DNA of 64,000 bases from contig NW_026515454.1 in assembly GCF_014898815.1 (NCBI RefSeq), positions 992,001 through 1,056,000 of the forward strand, in the 5' to 3' direction. The stretch is from Panonychus citri (Eukaryota; Arthropoda; Arachnida; Trombidiformes; Tetranychidae). Within the stretch, counting starts at the first letter, position 1. Each line of letters begins with the position of its first letter. The notes beneath the pieces are model-generated. The model was not told the origin of the DNA. It did not search any database and saw only the letters and a program-made list of their open reading frames with translations. Positions 33,666 to 47,745 of this stretch are shown here, in pieces. The position numbers and the translations under genes are program-made.

Positions 33666-36600
33666 TTAGTTTGGTTTCGTTGTTGGCTTTGAGATAAGGG
33701 CTGAATCCTCTTTCGGGCTACTGGGGGGTGAGGGAGATCTTCCTCTGATTGGTGATTCTTTACTAGGGGATCCGTTTCGACGGTTATTTGGATTGTACTT
33801 TGTCGGTGAAGGGGGTGGTTCTTCTTGTTGTAGTTGCAGTGGTTGTGGTGGTGGTGCTTTTTGCACTTGGGCTGGTGGTTGTGATGGTGGTGTTGGTTTA
33901 CGATCGGGAGTCGGAGTGACCTTGGATGAAAGGCTTAAGGTGGGTGGATAATTAGACAATGGAGAGCTTGGAGCTTTATTTGTGTTGTTGGTGAAAATAG
34001 CTGCCGCTGCTTGAGCGGGTAATCGCGCCAATGCTGCGAGAGAGTTTTTCCGTTTAACGGGTGGAGGTGGATTCGTTTGGGGGCTTGAGGGACGACGCTC
34101 TGAATGAGGACTATTTCCATTTGTTTTGAATTGACCTTCGCTCAATAGTTTCTCTTTTTCACCGGCAATGTGATAGTCTTTTCTTCCCGTCTCGGGAGAT
34201 TCTTCTTTCTCGTCATCGATAAAGGCCTTGTCGATTTCTCTCTGGAGTTTCTCTTCATCGGGTGGGCAGCCCTTCTGATATTCGAGAAGAGTTGCTCGAT
34301 ATGCTGCACAATAAACATTACGAGGAACTTTCATGTAAAGAGTTGGTTCAACAATGACAACCGAGAAATCGGGTCGGAAAGTAACTCCAGGATCGGCTCC
34401 AGGTTGTACGGGTAATCTGTTTGCTTCAATGGCCTTTTTAATGTCCGTTGAACCAAAACCAGGTGATTCGGGAGTTGGGGGTCGAGTTCCTCCTCCGGTG
34501 GTTGTTGAACTACGAATATCATTTCCAGTTAAACGTAAAGCTGATGTTCCAAAATAAGTAAATGGACCAGCATCAAACATTAGAGCCTCACTTCCTACGG
34601 TCACCTTTGTTTTACCCTCTAAGATCATTACGAAGTAATTACAAGGTTGTCCCGCCGCATAAATAGTTCGTTCTTGTAAACTTCTTGCATCATTGTCTCC
34701 GACATTTTTAACGAAATAGTAAATTTTTTGAGCAATCAATCGACGAAGAACAGTCTCACTCAATAGTCTACTCTTGAAAGGTTCAACAGCTAAAAGAAGA
34801 AAAAAAAATAAAGCAAATTAAAATTCAATTGATTAAAAATAAAACAACAAATAATTGATTCAATTTCACAAAACATAAAAGTTAAGAAATTTTGAATCAA
34901 TGATACAAATCGTAAGTTATCATTGAACAAACTCCAAGATCAAAATTGAATAATATTAATGCTTCTAACTGATTAGTTGAAATACAAATAGAGAAAGTAA
35001 ATAGTTAATTGATGTTCGATTTGTTTGATGATAAATAATTATATCGAAAATCAAATAGTAATTTAGTTGAGAGTCTCCACTTGAATAGTTGCTTCTTGTT
35101 TTGTGATTTGCTTTGAAAAAAAACAATTAGATTTACCTGTAGACAGATATTGGAAAGTAGCTAAAGCCATTTGAGATGAAATATGTTGGGTTCCTGGTCC
35201 AGCACCAATTCGAGCGAAATCGGTAAAATCTTGATGTTCAGCGCCCTTTCTACGTTGTTTCTTCCTATTGTCAACTACAAAAAGAAAAGGGGAAAAGATT
35301 TATTATAAATAATAGTGATAACTAATCAAAGATCATCGAGCAACTTAATCGTCATGATACAGATGATTTAATATTATTGTCACTGTAAAAAAATCGATCA
35401 TGATGATTGTGGTGATGAGTTTGTTATGCTTACTTAATATATCGGTTTCATCAACGATTTCCATCTGAAGGATCTCCTCAATTACATCTTCAAGAGTAAC
35501 CACACCGGTTATCTCATGATATGGATCCGCATCTTCGGTAGCAAATATTTTTCTTACAAAGGCCATATGACTTTTTCCTGTGAGACAGAAATGACAGAGA
35601 AAAATATACATTAATGAGAAGATGGGAGGGAATTAATGAAAAGATCAACATTGTAAATAGACAGTTAGAGGGAGAGGCCCTTTGGAAAGAGTGAACATTC
35701 ACAAAAAAATGGAGCAATGGAAAAACAATTAAGGAGGTAGAGAGGAGTGAAACAAGAGGATGAAGGTGGAGGTGGATAAAATTGGCACCAAGGGAGATTA
35801 GGAACAAGATTAGCTGAGTAAAATTGTCTGGAGAGATTAAGAGAGATTTTCACCCTTGCTCTAAATCTGAAAGTCTTTTCCATTTCCACTCAAAGAGAAA
35901 TATAATTTTAACCTTTCAAAATGATGATTCGATTTTCATTGATAACAATGATTCATGTCTCAGGTACAATAGAAAAAGTTCAATTCAGGCTTATCGAATT
36001 GTTTTTATAACAAATTGACCGAATCATGTATAAATCAAAAGTGAAGGTTACATTTACCTGGAGAGAGTGGGAGAGGAAAATGATAAAAGAAAAGGGAATG
36101 ACCAAGACAGGGTGGATATAAAAGATGATGAAAGAAAAGTCTTGAGCTATATTCATAATAATAGTAATCATGATCATCTGATAAATCTTAAGTTGAACGA
36201 TAATAATAATCATCTTCATGATTCCTCAAATTACAGATTATTAAAATTGTAAATCGACTCAGGTTCATCATTTTGATTGTTATAAGCAATTACAGATGAA
36301 GATAAATATTATTAATATAATGAGGAGTGATAATTAACATGAGAATAGTAATCAAACTTTGTAATATATTTATTTTAACTCAATCAAATTGATCAAATTA
36401 TTGTGAAAATTTTTGTCTTTCAAAAGATAAACAATAGATTTCATTGAGACAATTTGTTAGATGAGTAGCATGATAATGATCATTGATGGAAACTTTGTTC
36501 AATCAATGATCATTATTATTAATAATTTACTGATTTATGTTTAATCAGAACAGATTGTTTAATGTGAAATTGATTAAGTGAAGATTTCAATATCAACTTA

Positions 36601-36910
36601 TTGTTAAGAATCTACCTGACGATGAAAATGTTGATTATATTAGTCAGGAAACAATTTAATCAGACTAATGGATTTGAAAATGACTTGTTTATACTTGTAG
36701 TTAATACTATTAATAGTATAATAGTCTGTAAATGGTTCTAAGTGTTAGTAATGATTAACTAAAATTAAGTAAAATGAAACAATATTAATGAGAATTATTA
36801 ATTTAACTGAAACTCAAGAAATTATCAATTGAAGTACAACGAACTAACTTTTAAGATAAAAAAGAAACAATAAAATGGAATTGAAACAGATCATCTTTTT
36901 ATTCATCATC

Positions 36911-36964
<54 letters not shown>

Positions 36965-39281
36965 TCTTTCTCTTTATTTTTCTTAATGCCTTCGATGAAT
37001 CATCTATGCTCTTCAGTAAAGAATTGTAAACATGAGGAAAGCAGCAAAGAACGAAAACTTTAAGTAGGAGAAAGATGATGATTATTGCGGATGAAGAAAT
37101 TTTGAATTATTTCACAATCAAAGCAAAAGTTAAATGGGCGAGAAGCCCATGAGCAGTTTCTATCTATCCAAGGTAGAAAAAGTATCTTTTCATATCATCA
37201 TCATCTTCATCAACTTGATCATCGTTTACTCTCGCCTTTACCTCTTCACTCCCTCACCTAATCTTCCTTCATCATCGTCATCAAAATGATCCATGTTTAT
37301 CTATTTCTCTCTCTCTCTCTTCTCGTCACTTATTTTTCTCAATGAGATGATGATGATCCCGATTAATTTCTGTTTGTAGAACAAAGTTTTAAGAAGCCTT
37401 ACATAGTTATGAATGTATTTTTTTCTCTATCTCAATTCCATAATATTTATCTTCGAGTACAGATAGATTGTATTTGTGAAGATTTCAAGAGGAGGAGAGA
37501 GAAAGAGAGTTTGATCAAGTAATTAATGAGAATGATGATGAAAAGAAGATTATTTTGGAAAATGAAAAATAATGATTAAGTAAAGAACGGTAATAACTAT
37601 GATGGCGGATAATAGCTAGTGGGAAATAATAGGTTTTTTTTGGATGATAAAAAGAGTGAAAATGATAATATGTTTACATACCAAGGCGGAAATGATTTAA
37701 TAAATTGTTGAGAGTTTCATCTTCATAAGTGTGAATCAACTGGTGTTTATAAAATTCAATTATGGTTCTTAAAGGTGTATTATCATCAGGATCAATAAAA
37801 GCTAAATCTTTGGCATGAAGAAGAGCGCAAACATTTTTACGCTCCGAATCGTAAACGGGAATTCGAGAGTAACCTTTTTTAGATATTTCCGAGACTGTAT
37901 TAAAGTCCAAGGTCGCAGTTATGGGAAGCATGAAAACGTCTTCTAATCGGGTCATTATTTCACAAACAGTTTTAGTTTTGAGACAAAGAGCACCGGATAT
38001 AATGTTAACCTCGTCCTCTTCCAGTTTATTGTAAGTCTTGGTAACCTTAATGTATTCCATGAGTCTCTCTCTGTCGTAAACATGACCAATCTCATCGCCC
38101 AGACAAAGATCGAGAATTTTTGAAATTGGATATGAAAGAGGAAATGTAAGCCCCATAAAAAAATAGGTAACTCCAATGGTTTTGGCACCTACGGCTAGAC
38201 CATGACGAGAACAAGCGGCTTGAGGCACAATTTCACCAAATATGACGATAGCAAGGGTTGAAGAGATGACGGCGACCAGACCGGAGGTTAGATCATCCAT
38301 GAGAATTGTCAAGGTTGAATTGACGAACACATTACCCAAAAGAATAGAACAGAGAAGATAATTACCTCGACTACGAATCGGAGCTATAACTCTTGCATAT
38401 CGTTTCTCTTCTTCCGTACCACAACGAGCGATTACCAGAAGTTCATTTTTATCCAAAGACATTAATCCAAGATTTAAACCAGAGAAAAGTCCAGAAAATG
38501 AAAGTAATACAAAGATCAATAGAATGGAAACCCAGACAGGTAACATTGGAACTTTGGTACCAATTTGGAGATATGATGCATCTCCTTGATGATGCCATGA
38601 TCGACGATCTTTATCCAAAGTACAGATGTAAAACTTCCCGAATATGGAGGTAAAGTGACATGAAGCTCGTAAACACCATCATCAATTTCACTGGCAGTGA
38701 AAACCTCGGAATGATCAAGAGCATCACATTCTGATCTCGACCTTTAGGAGTTTTGGTAAAAGTAACTTCGGTCGTTTCTAATCGTTGACCAAAAAGAATG
38801 AGCGTAGTCAGTTTATCGGCCGGAATTCTAAGCGTACCCTCCTCAAACGAGCCTCCCAAAGCTCGAATCCCATAAATAACAGATCGATTATCATTTCTAA
38901 AGGGTGAGGTAGCTCTGTTGGGTGCACCACTTTAAAGAGATAAATAGACAGGAAAAGGATATTAAAACACTGAAGAAAAACAGACAAAGGACTAATCAAG
39001 ATAAACTGTATTAACAAGAGTAATTAGTGGATGTTAATTCAAAATAGTAAAAAAACACTATTTTCGATTACCAACAGACTCGTTTTTTTTTGTGTAAACT
39101 CTTCTAATTTCTCAATAACATAGGGTTTTCAAGGGAATACGAAAAGTATTAAGTCTTACCTGATTTGCGAAGCTGCAGTGAAGGTTGGTTTAAGTGTTTC
39201 AGATCGATTTAATGGATTACCAGAGACTTGGTTGTTACTTAAATTGACGAATAAAGCCAAAATCGGAAGCCATTTCAGCAT
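33666..39281 (-). CDS. CNNM: CNNM-type metal-transport mediator (unextended/ancient conserved domain protein), 5 exons, two apparent 1-nt frame losses
   Basis: Exons: 39281-39160, 38929-37682, 35577-35434, 35274-35137 and 34789-33666; all junctions are GT-AG and phase-consistent. The N-terminus is a signal peptide (MLKWLPILALFVNL). An extracellular beta domain follows, then the DUF21 membrane domain (SGLFSGLNLGLMSLD; CSILLGNVFVNSTLTILMDD; FGEIVPQAACSRHGLAVGA). Next come the CBS pair (VMT-like EIMTRLEDVF; GYSRIPVYDSER; DLAFIDPDD; GVVTLEDVIEEIL), a cNMP-binding-like domain (CNYFVMILEGKTKV, AGPFTYFGTSAL) and a Pro/Ser-rich tail of about 200 residues. CNNMs mediate Mg2+ (and other divalent) efflux at the basolateral membrane. 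The exons total 2776 nt. Conserved sequence runs through three frames, with a base missing at about 38731 and another at about 38633-38634. Restoring both would give a continuous 925-codon frame. The copy at 31213-31584 has both bases. Confidence 0.92.
36913..36957. repeat. (CT)n microsatellite in a CNNM intron
   Basis: About 22 uninterrupted CT dinucleotides, followed by tttctctttctttctc, in the 2.1 kb intron between CNNM exons 2 and 3. It is the longest perfect dinucleotide run in the window. The ORF read through it (Ser/Leu repeats) is not a gene. Confidence 0.95.
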
Positions 39282-42200
39282 CTCCTGAGAACTCTCCAGT
39301 TATTTACAGATAATGGGCCGGGATCATACGATTTTGATTAACTAGGTAACAGAAAATATAAGAAAGATAAATTATCATTATGCTGAACATTGGAAAGTTG
39401 GAGAGAAAAATAAAAGGAAAAAGAGGAAGGAGTTCAAGAAGTCGAGTCAAAGGAGTAAAAAGAAGCAAAAAGAAGCAAAACCCAAACGATGGGAGAGATA
39501 TGGAAACTGGATACATATAAAAGATGAAGCGGATTAATATTAAAAAGACTCAGAAATCATCGTAAAAACTGAAAGAAAATTAACATAGAAAATAATAGTC
39601 GAAAAAAGGTAAACAAAGTCAACATATAGAGAAAAAATATTCGAAGCTTATTTACAAGGAGAAAGAAAGAGATCAACAAACTGAGATAGAAAAGAATTGT
39701 GTTCACTTTCTATTCTATTCTGGTTAACTGTTGGTAATTTAAATAAAGATGGAAGATTAAGAGAAGCTATTAGAATAAATTGAACAATAAGATCTAATCC
39801 AAATTGTGGTGAACATAAAATAAGATGGACAATAGAACAATAAATCATCAGCTAACTGTAATTGGCACAAATAAAACCAGAAATTTCCACTCGAACAATT
39901 TTTGATGGCGATTGCGATGATAATATTGATATGTTAACCCTTAACATCTAATAGATTAAAACAAATAGAAATGAAACACGAGAAAATAAAAACAACAGAG
40001 GAAGAGAAAAAGAGAGAGAGAAAAAAAAACAGAAAGAGAGGGAAAAGGATACACAAAATCTAAGAGAGAGAGGAGAAAGAAGAGAAAATCAAAGTGAAGC
40101 ATAAAAAATTGAGAGAGAAAAACAAAAGATGAAAGAAAAACAATTAGCTAATTAGATAAAATCACTTCATTTACCAGAGAGAGAGAGAGAGAGAGAAGAA
40201 TAAGAAAAAAGAAACTAGTTGATGTAAAGAGAAGAGAAATTGATGAATAAAGATGATGATGATTATGAAGAGATGGTGATAGAGAAAAAGATGAGGAAAA
40301 GAATAGAAAAAAAAGAGAACAAAATTATTGAGAATAAATCGAAAGAAGCAAGAGAAATGAAAGAGAGTCGAAAGTCTGTTACCTCCAATGTTCGGATGAA
40401 GACTAACAGACAGTCTCTCTTGAAGAGATTCTGTCTCCCTTTCTGTCTCCCTTTCTCTCTCTTTACCGCCTTTCTCTTTTCTCTCTCCTTCTTCCTCTAC
40501 ACTCTCTATGTAACATTTCATCTTCTTCTGTCTCTTTCACTTGTCTTCTCTTTCTCATCATCATCGACTGATTGTTCCAAGTTGCAAGTTTAAATTGCTT
40601 TAGGTGATGGAATTGGTTGAGAAAAAGAAAAAACCATTTCAAGAGAAAGAAAGAGAAAAGAAAACAGAGAAAAAGGTAAAACAACAATGGCGACCATTGG
40701 AAAAGGTTAGTACCTGGTCTTGGGTTTGGTCTTCAGTGTTTACATTGTGTAATATTAATGGAAAAGGTTAATTAGTGACAATTAAAATGTTACTTAATTA
40801 TCGCCAAAGGCTATTCAGGTTGGTCAACATGAAAGAGAGAAAACAAACTTACCTGTAATTCAGTTGGAATTGTTCATCGGTCGTTCAATTAACCAGGAGA
40901 AAAAAAAGAATCGGTGTTTTTGTTTTGTCTTTTTTTCTCTTTGGAGAATTTTTTTTTTCTTCTTCATTTTGATGATTGGAGACAAACAGATATTTGGATT
41001 ATGTGATTACAGGAAATTCTCTCTTTTCTCTGGTGTGTAGAATTTAAATTGTTCGTCAACAATTAACATCAACTAATAATCGCGAAGAAACAATTAAGAG
41101 GTAAACAATCAATCAATCCACTTTTCTTTGTTTCTCTTTTCCCGGTTTTTTTTTGTTATTTCTTCAAGTGAAACTGTTAATCACTTTTAACTCTTTTTCT
41201 TTTGTTACGTAATTTAATTTACCGATAATTCATTTATCGTTAATTTGTTTATATTCTCCTTTTGATTGTGATTTAATCTTGTTCTTCACTGTTCAGTCAA
41301 TAATTCGATAAATTCATTTCTCTGTGTATATTTATATTCCGGTGCCTTGAGAATATTATTGGAATCAAATTAACAATTTTTCTCTTTTCTCTCTCTCTCT
41401 CCCAAGGATAATATTCATCATTTGCTTTGTAATCATGTCAAAAGTTGAGAGCCTCAAGGGTAATGTTGGATTTGGATAATTATTGGATTTCCTCTAATTC
41501 TTAATGATGGTCAATCGTTGTGGTCAATCAAATTGATTTTGTCTCTCTCTCTCTTTTTGTTTCTCTCCAACCATAACGTTAATACATGTGAACCATATTC
41601 TCGGGATTGACCATGAAAACAAAGGTAAAATAATCAATTTCTGGTCAATTTGTGATGACTATCTACTAATTCATTTGATTCTTGTGTAATCATCATCATG
41701 TTAATCAATTATAATTACAATGACGATGATAGGAGAAAATTTAACAATCAATATTGTATTGTAACAATTAACGAGATGAACTTGGAGCATTGTAATTTTA
41801 ACTCATAGAATCTCATATATACCATTGTAATTATAATCCACTAATGTTGATTACTAGAGAGGAGAAGAAAAACAAAATTAAATTACTTAATTTAATTCTT
41901 TCTTATGTTTTAAACAACAACAACAACAATCAAGTGATGATTTGATTAGTTTATTGATCATGAGAAAAATGGACTCTCATATTTATATATTTTATTACCA
42001 ACAAAGAGAAACAATTAACTAAGTTAATCATATGAGAGTGAAAGAATATCAAAATTAACTAATCAAACAAATTAAATGAAATAAAGATAAACAACTTTAA
42101 TCAAGAAATTGATTGTTGATTATCTTAAATCATTTGAAGAAGTTGTAATTTCTCAACAATCAGTATTTTATGATTTACTACGGAAGCTCTTGTGTCTTGA

Positions 42201-45020
42201 TTGTTGTTGATTAAAGGTACTTGAAGCTACTAACTGATTAACTGATAATCTTTTCATTCAAAATTAATTATTAATTACTAATTAATCTTATTTTACAATC
42301 ATCAATTTAGATGGAAGAAGACAAAAATTAATCTCTCTCTTGTGGTAAAAGAAACTAAATCAAAGTGGCAAATCATCACTGGCTAACTAATTAACTCTTA
42401 AAGTAATTGGAATAATCAACAATTAACTGATCATTAATCCATTTGGAATCACTGGGAATAAAAATCAAGCCAATGTTTAAATAATTGATTTCAACAATTA
42501 TCCACAATTAAGTTTATCATCTCAACTAACTCATTGGTGGAAATACTCATATTGAAGACAATACAATTATCAAGGGAAAAAGTAATTAACCACAATCAAG
42601 AAGTCCATTTATTGTCTTCACCTTGATCACTTGTGAACAATTATATAATTATCCTTAATTAATAATTAACTATTGTTATTATTATTATTTTTCCTTTTTT
42701 TACTATTCTTCAAACTTAATTAGATCTGCGAACCCTTGATTGTTGTTCCTTCATGATCATGTCATCAACAATTGAATATTGATTTTACCACAGAACGAGA
42801 CTTGAGTAAAAGTAAGTTAATTTCTTTTGAAAATTAATACTTAACAATTTAAAACCAAATTAATGATTAGAAAGTCTCAATAATGAATGAAAAAAATGAT
42901 TAATTGTTGTATGAATTTCAAGAATGAAAAATGAAAAACACTTCTCAATGGCCTAACACATACTAGAGGTATTCATTTAATCATAACCAAAGATTAGGAA
43001 TAAAAAACTAGGATAGGCTAATGGGTGGGACCTTAATTGTGTTTAAGATGATGATTTGTCATCATAAGATGATAATAATGATGTTGGTGATGGAGAGATG
43101 AGGAGATGATAAAGAGAGAGAGAGAGAAAAGAAAAAAGTTCAATCATTACATAGGAAATACTCATAGAGGGAGAGAGATGGTTAACTTATCCAGAGCGTA
43201 ACCAGTCCTTGAATTACAATCGATAGTTAATTATGTTAATCAAGGTACAATCAAAGAATTAGGCTCAACCCTTTTAATTTGATTGTTAACAATTAAAAGA
43301 AAAACAATGTTTCCAATCAGTTTTAATCTCTGATCGTTGATTGTTTCGACAAGTTTTCCGAACAATTAGATTTTCCTCGTTTTCTGTTGATCTACTAATT
43401 GTTGTTCATTTCATACATTCTCACAGTTAATTACTATTATAATATTTAATGAAAATTAATTCTTTAACAATTTAATAATTCTAATTGTATTTTCTTTTCT
43501 CTTCTAGATTCATATCCATGGAAGCACCTTAGGCTATTTTCTGAATTCATGGTTAATTTAAATTAGTTTTCCCCTCCAAATTGTTACCTAATTATTTTTC
43601 ACTCTACGTGGCCCAATGTCTAATATTTGTCAATCGATACAATTTAACTTATCATCTCCATGGTAATTTCTTGCATAAAGGTAACTTTTCATCATAATCA
43701 TCAACGATTTTCTCTCTCTCTCTCTCTTTGACAATTTATGTATCATTATATGTAGATTCGTATGGGCAGAAAGAGATTGTGGTTTATGACTAAGAAAAGA
43801 AAGGTAAAGGTGGAAAGAAGAGAAGATGAAGATGATCATCAATATCGATCGTGAATAGAAAAGGTAAAAATCTGGTTTATCACGAAAAAGATTCATACAT
43901 AATAGATCCACTATTGTTTACTACGATTAAATAGATTGGATTAGATTTTTTCATCTTCTCCTGGATTATCCTGTTTCTTTTTCATCTCAACAGTTTAAAT
44001 TTCATCTTGTTCATGTAAAAATCATCATCATCTTCATCCTTACTCTTTTCTGGTTCCATCCTTCTGGTTGCCAAAAATCTTAATTTAGATTCTAAGTTAA
44101 GGTTAACCCAAAAGTTTCATAATTCAACTCAAATAGTTAATTGAGTTCGTTCAGATTTGATTGTTCCTCTTTTCTAGTCAAAATAATCGTTCCCAAGTCA
44201 AGAACCTAAACAATACTAACCAATCAGAACAATCAGAACAATCAATTACTTGAAAATTAATTCTAATTGTTACAATTTACTTATAAATTCTTAATTGTTG
44301 CTCGATTCTCATTGCGTTTTTTTCTGTTTTATTTTATTTTCCAGGTAAATTGTTCATTACTTTTTGGTTCATTTACTATTTTCCGGTTTCATCTTTCATG
44401 AGGATACTCCTAATGATTGATTAAATTAAATCTTCCTGTAACAATAATCATGATTGTTTTCGTTGGAATATGATTAGTCTGTGTTACAGAAATAAATTTG
44501 TAACCTTAATTAACTTGTCGCCATTTTGTTTCTGCTTTTCCTGTTCATATACAGTTAACTTACCTGAAGAAACTAATCTCATCTTATAAACCTTTGATAT
44601 TAACTGAATTTAAATTAGTTCATCTTTTTAAAAAGTTACTAATTTAAATTTAACAATAAATGGTATTAATAGATGATAATATTATTCATACTAACCACAG
44701 TTCCAATATACAATTAACCTTTAAAAGACATTTACTGATTGTAAACATCAAATTGCCCAATAGTTTGATTGTTACCATGAGTAAATTACAAAAATCAAGC
44801 ACGATTAGAGGTTAATATTATTATTAATTCAATCAACAATTAGTAATGAGTCTAATTATGTTAATTGTTATTGTTGGCGCAATAAGTAAAATTAAACTTA
44901 AACCATGGTGATTAACTAAATCGTTGGTTGAAAATGTTTATCCTAAGCTGTTGTTATTTTTAATTGTGATTAAGTTGTCGTCTTGCAATTAATTATTTTT
45001 CCACCGTTAATCAGGTTGAT
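39282..45020. other. 5.7 kb intergenic region between CNNM and KIF3A
   Basis: No convincing coding ORF. 40000-40230 and 40240-40700 hold GA-rich and TC-rich low-complexity DNA that generates long spurious frames on both strands. Short (GA)n or (TC)n runs also occur near 40179-40195, 41391-41402, 43112-43125 and 43711-43728. The remainder is AT-rich with caattaac/attgttgat words. CNNM 5' UTR exons may lie at the low end; KIF3A ends at 45021. Confidence 0.5.
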
Positions 45021-47745
45021 TTATTTACGATAAGAGAGATAAACTTTACATAGAAAATCATCTTCCAATTGATTATCCTTTTTCTCGTGATGAAATGGTT
45101 TCTGAAAAGTAACAATTTACAAAATTGTATAATTAATTAATCTTAATGATTAAGTTAATTGTTTACTTACATCATGCATATTGTTTCCAGTGTAAGCAAT
45201 ACACTTTAATTGCCACTCGCCAACAAGTTCATTGTATTTAGCTGATTCTTGAATCATTTCGAAACATGATTCTGATTGTGTGGAGATAATCAAGAAATTG
45301 ATTGTTAATTTTTGTGTCTAATTGTTCATCATGATTAATAGCATTTTAATTTTACCTGGAATGAATTGATTCATGATTAAATTAGCTAATTTAATCTCTT
45401 TGTGAGTTGCCCTGATTGTGTCCAGCAAATCTTCACGTAATTTACTGTATTCACTTTGAATATCAGATAGTTCACTTTTGGCCGAACATAAGTAATTAAA
45501 TACCTGAGAAAGAGGAAAATATCAATTACAATTAACTGATTGTTGGTCTATTTTAATTTACCTTTTTTAATTTCTTGTTAATTCCAACAACTTCTTCTTG
45601 TAAGGTTCCATAAAACTCCTCGATTTGTATCATCTCGGCTTGTTTAGCTTCCAAAGCTAATTTGAGTTCGTCTTCTTTTTTCCTGTAATTTGATTGGAGA
45701 TTAATTTGATTGTTGAGAATTGAGATTTGGATTAATTAATCGTTCTTACTTTCTAGCTTCTAATTCAGCTTCACTTTCAATCAGCAATTTCTCCTGAAGT
45801 TCAGCTTTTTCGAGTAAATTTTCACCTCCAACCATAACTTTCTCTTCGAGGCATTTTAATTTCTCTAATAATTCCGGATTACCAGAGGATTTTTTATCGA
45901 TCACTGGATTAACATTTTCGTGTTCAATTTGATTAGTATTCTCAGAGTTTTCAGCTTCTGCGGCTTCTAATTGTTTCCTAAGTTCAATGATTTGTTCCTG
46001 GAATCGTCTAAGTAAAGTATCTTTGGCATCTTCATTGATTCGAGCTTTGTTTTTAATATGTTTCGCTGTGGATGCAAATCTAAGGGTACTAATTGTTTCC
46101 TCGATGTTTGATTTATCAGGACCTAAAGAAAACACAGAAATCATGATGTAAACAATTTAAGTAAATCAATTGATTTGGTGGATTAATTACCAATACAAGC
46201 GATTAAAAGTGTCTTCGAGTTGCCACCCAAAGAATCAGATAAAAGTCGAGTTAGTTTGGAGTTTCTAATGATCAAAAGAAAAGGAGAAAAGGTTAATTGT
46301 TGACTGATCTAATTGTTGATTAATTTACCTGTAAGGAATGTGAGTTGCTTTCGGATCTGTTAGAGCAGCAATTACCAACGATAATGAAGTTAACGATAAA
46401 TTAATTTTGGCAGCTTCTTTCAGGCGATCACCTTGAGTTCCAGTTTTACTTTGCCGCTCTGATCCAGCTAAATCAACTAGATTTAATTTACCCACGCGTA
46501 GATTACCAGGACCTCGACCTTCCGATGGAGCAGCTTAACAAGAACAATTTAGATTATAAATTGATTCAGTTAATCTCTTTGGAAAACTTACTTTTGATCA
46601 TCTCAATTGCGATTGTAAAAACAGTATGGGAACGACTCGAATCCTTGTTGACGTTTGTTGAAGCGATGGCTCTTTGTTTGTTACCTGTAATTGGTCAATA
46701 CAAAAGTATAATTAGTAAAATTGAATCGAGAAATTAATTTGGTAATAAGAAGTAAAATTGAAATGAAAAGAAAAAAAAAACATTAAATCAAAATTTAAAC
46801 TGAACAATTAGTTAAATTTGATCAAACCTTTTTCGAGTAATTTTTCAAGCTCATTGACATTGTTCACCACGAAACAGGATAAATCTTTAACATAGACACC
46901 ACTCTGAGCTGATTCCTTGAGTTCTAAGGTTTTGTTATTCTTATTCTGAATTTCATTCAATAGATTTTCATATAAAATCAAAAAATTATCGCAATTTAGT
47001 TGGAATAAAAAATCGCCATCACAATGGAAACTGATGGTTGTTGGGAATTCATGTTTGAATAGTTAAACAAATTCCAACAATCAAGAGAATTAGATGATTG
47101 CTGATGAAATGGCTTACCAATAGATCTCTAATTTCCTCATTGTAAATCTCATAATATGAAGCTCGAACCAAGAATTGAGTATCTCGACCACTTGAAGCGA
47201 TAAAATTAAAAATATGAGCAAAACTATGAGATAATATTCCGGATGAAGTGTAGGTTTTACCGGTTCCCGTTTGACCATAAGCGAAAACAGTACCTAATCG
47301 AAAGATAGATAGAAACATTTGGAACAATTTACACTTGCAATCAATTGATTAATTGTACTTACCATTGTAACCCTGAAGGACAGAATCAACAATCAATTTA
47401 GCTGATTGTGTAAAGACTTGTATTTGAGTCGCTTCTGGGCGGAAAAGTGTATCAAAGGTAAACTCTCGAGTACCAACAATTATTGTCTGTCCATTTTCAT
47501 CAAACTAAACAATAAAGGCAATAGAAAAAGTGATTAATTAATAGGGGAAAAAAAGAAAAACAATAAAATGTTTTCTAGATCGTGAAAGAAAAACAATCGA
47601 CACAATCAATCAAACAGAATTAAGAAAATGACTTAAGATAATCTCTTACCTGGATTATCATTGATTTCTCATTGGACTCTGTTAAAAGAGGTCGACATCG
47701 AATAGCAACCTTAACATTATCTTCTCCTTGTTCTTTAATCATCAT
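45021..47745 (-). CDS. KIF3A: Kinesin-2 motor subunit KIF3A, 12 exons
   Basis: Exons: 47745-47650, 47504-47363, 47293-47118, 46945-46828, 46684-46592, 46533-46329, 46264-46191, 46122-45750, 45682-45562, 45503-45356, 45271-45171 and 45101-45021. They total 1728 nt, all GT-AG and in frame, for 575 residues. Motor motifs in order: RCRPL, P-loop AYGQTGTGKTYT, EIYNEEIRDLL, switch I SSRSH, switch II DLAGSERQSKTG, and the kinesin-2 neck NKARINEDAKDTLL. A coiled coil follows, then a tail with GEWQLKCIAYTGNNM and VYLSY, which points to KIF3A rather than KIF3B or KIF17. With KIF3B and KAP3 this subunit forms heterotrimeric kinesin-2, which moves anterograde intraflagellar and axonal cargo. Two oddities: about seven residues are missing between the P-loop helix and SFAHIF, and the protein is shorter than the vertebrate ones (about 700). 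Confidence 0.95.

Noticed and set aside
35980..36252. ORFs within the CNNM intron between exons 2 and 3.
   Set aside because: AT-rich or Asn/Ile-rich frames in intronic DNA with no conserved features.
40171..40593. Overlapping ORFs of more than 110 codons on both strands.
   Set aside because: They are translations of GA- and TC-rich low-complexity DNA, with no domain and no splice support.
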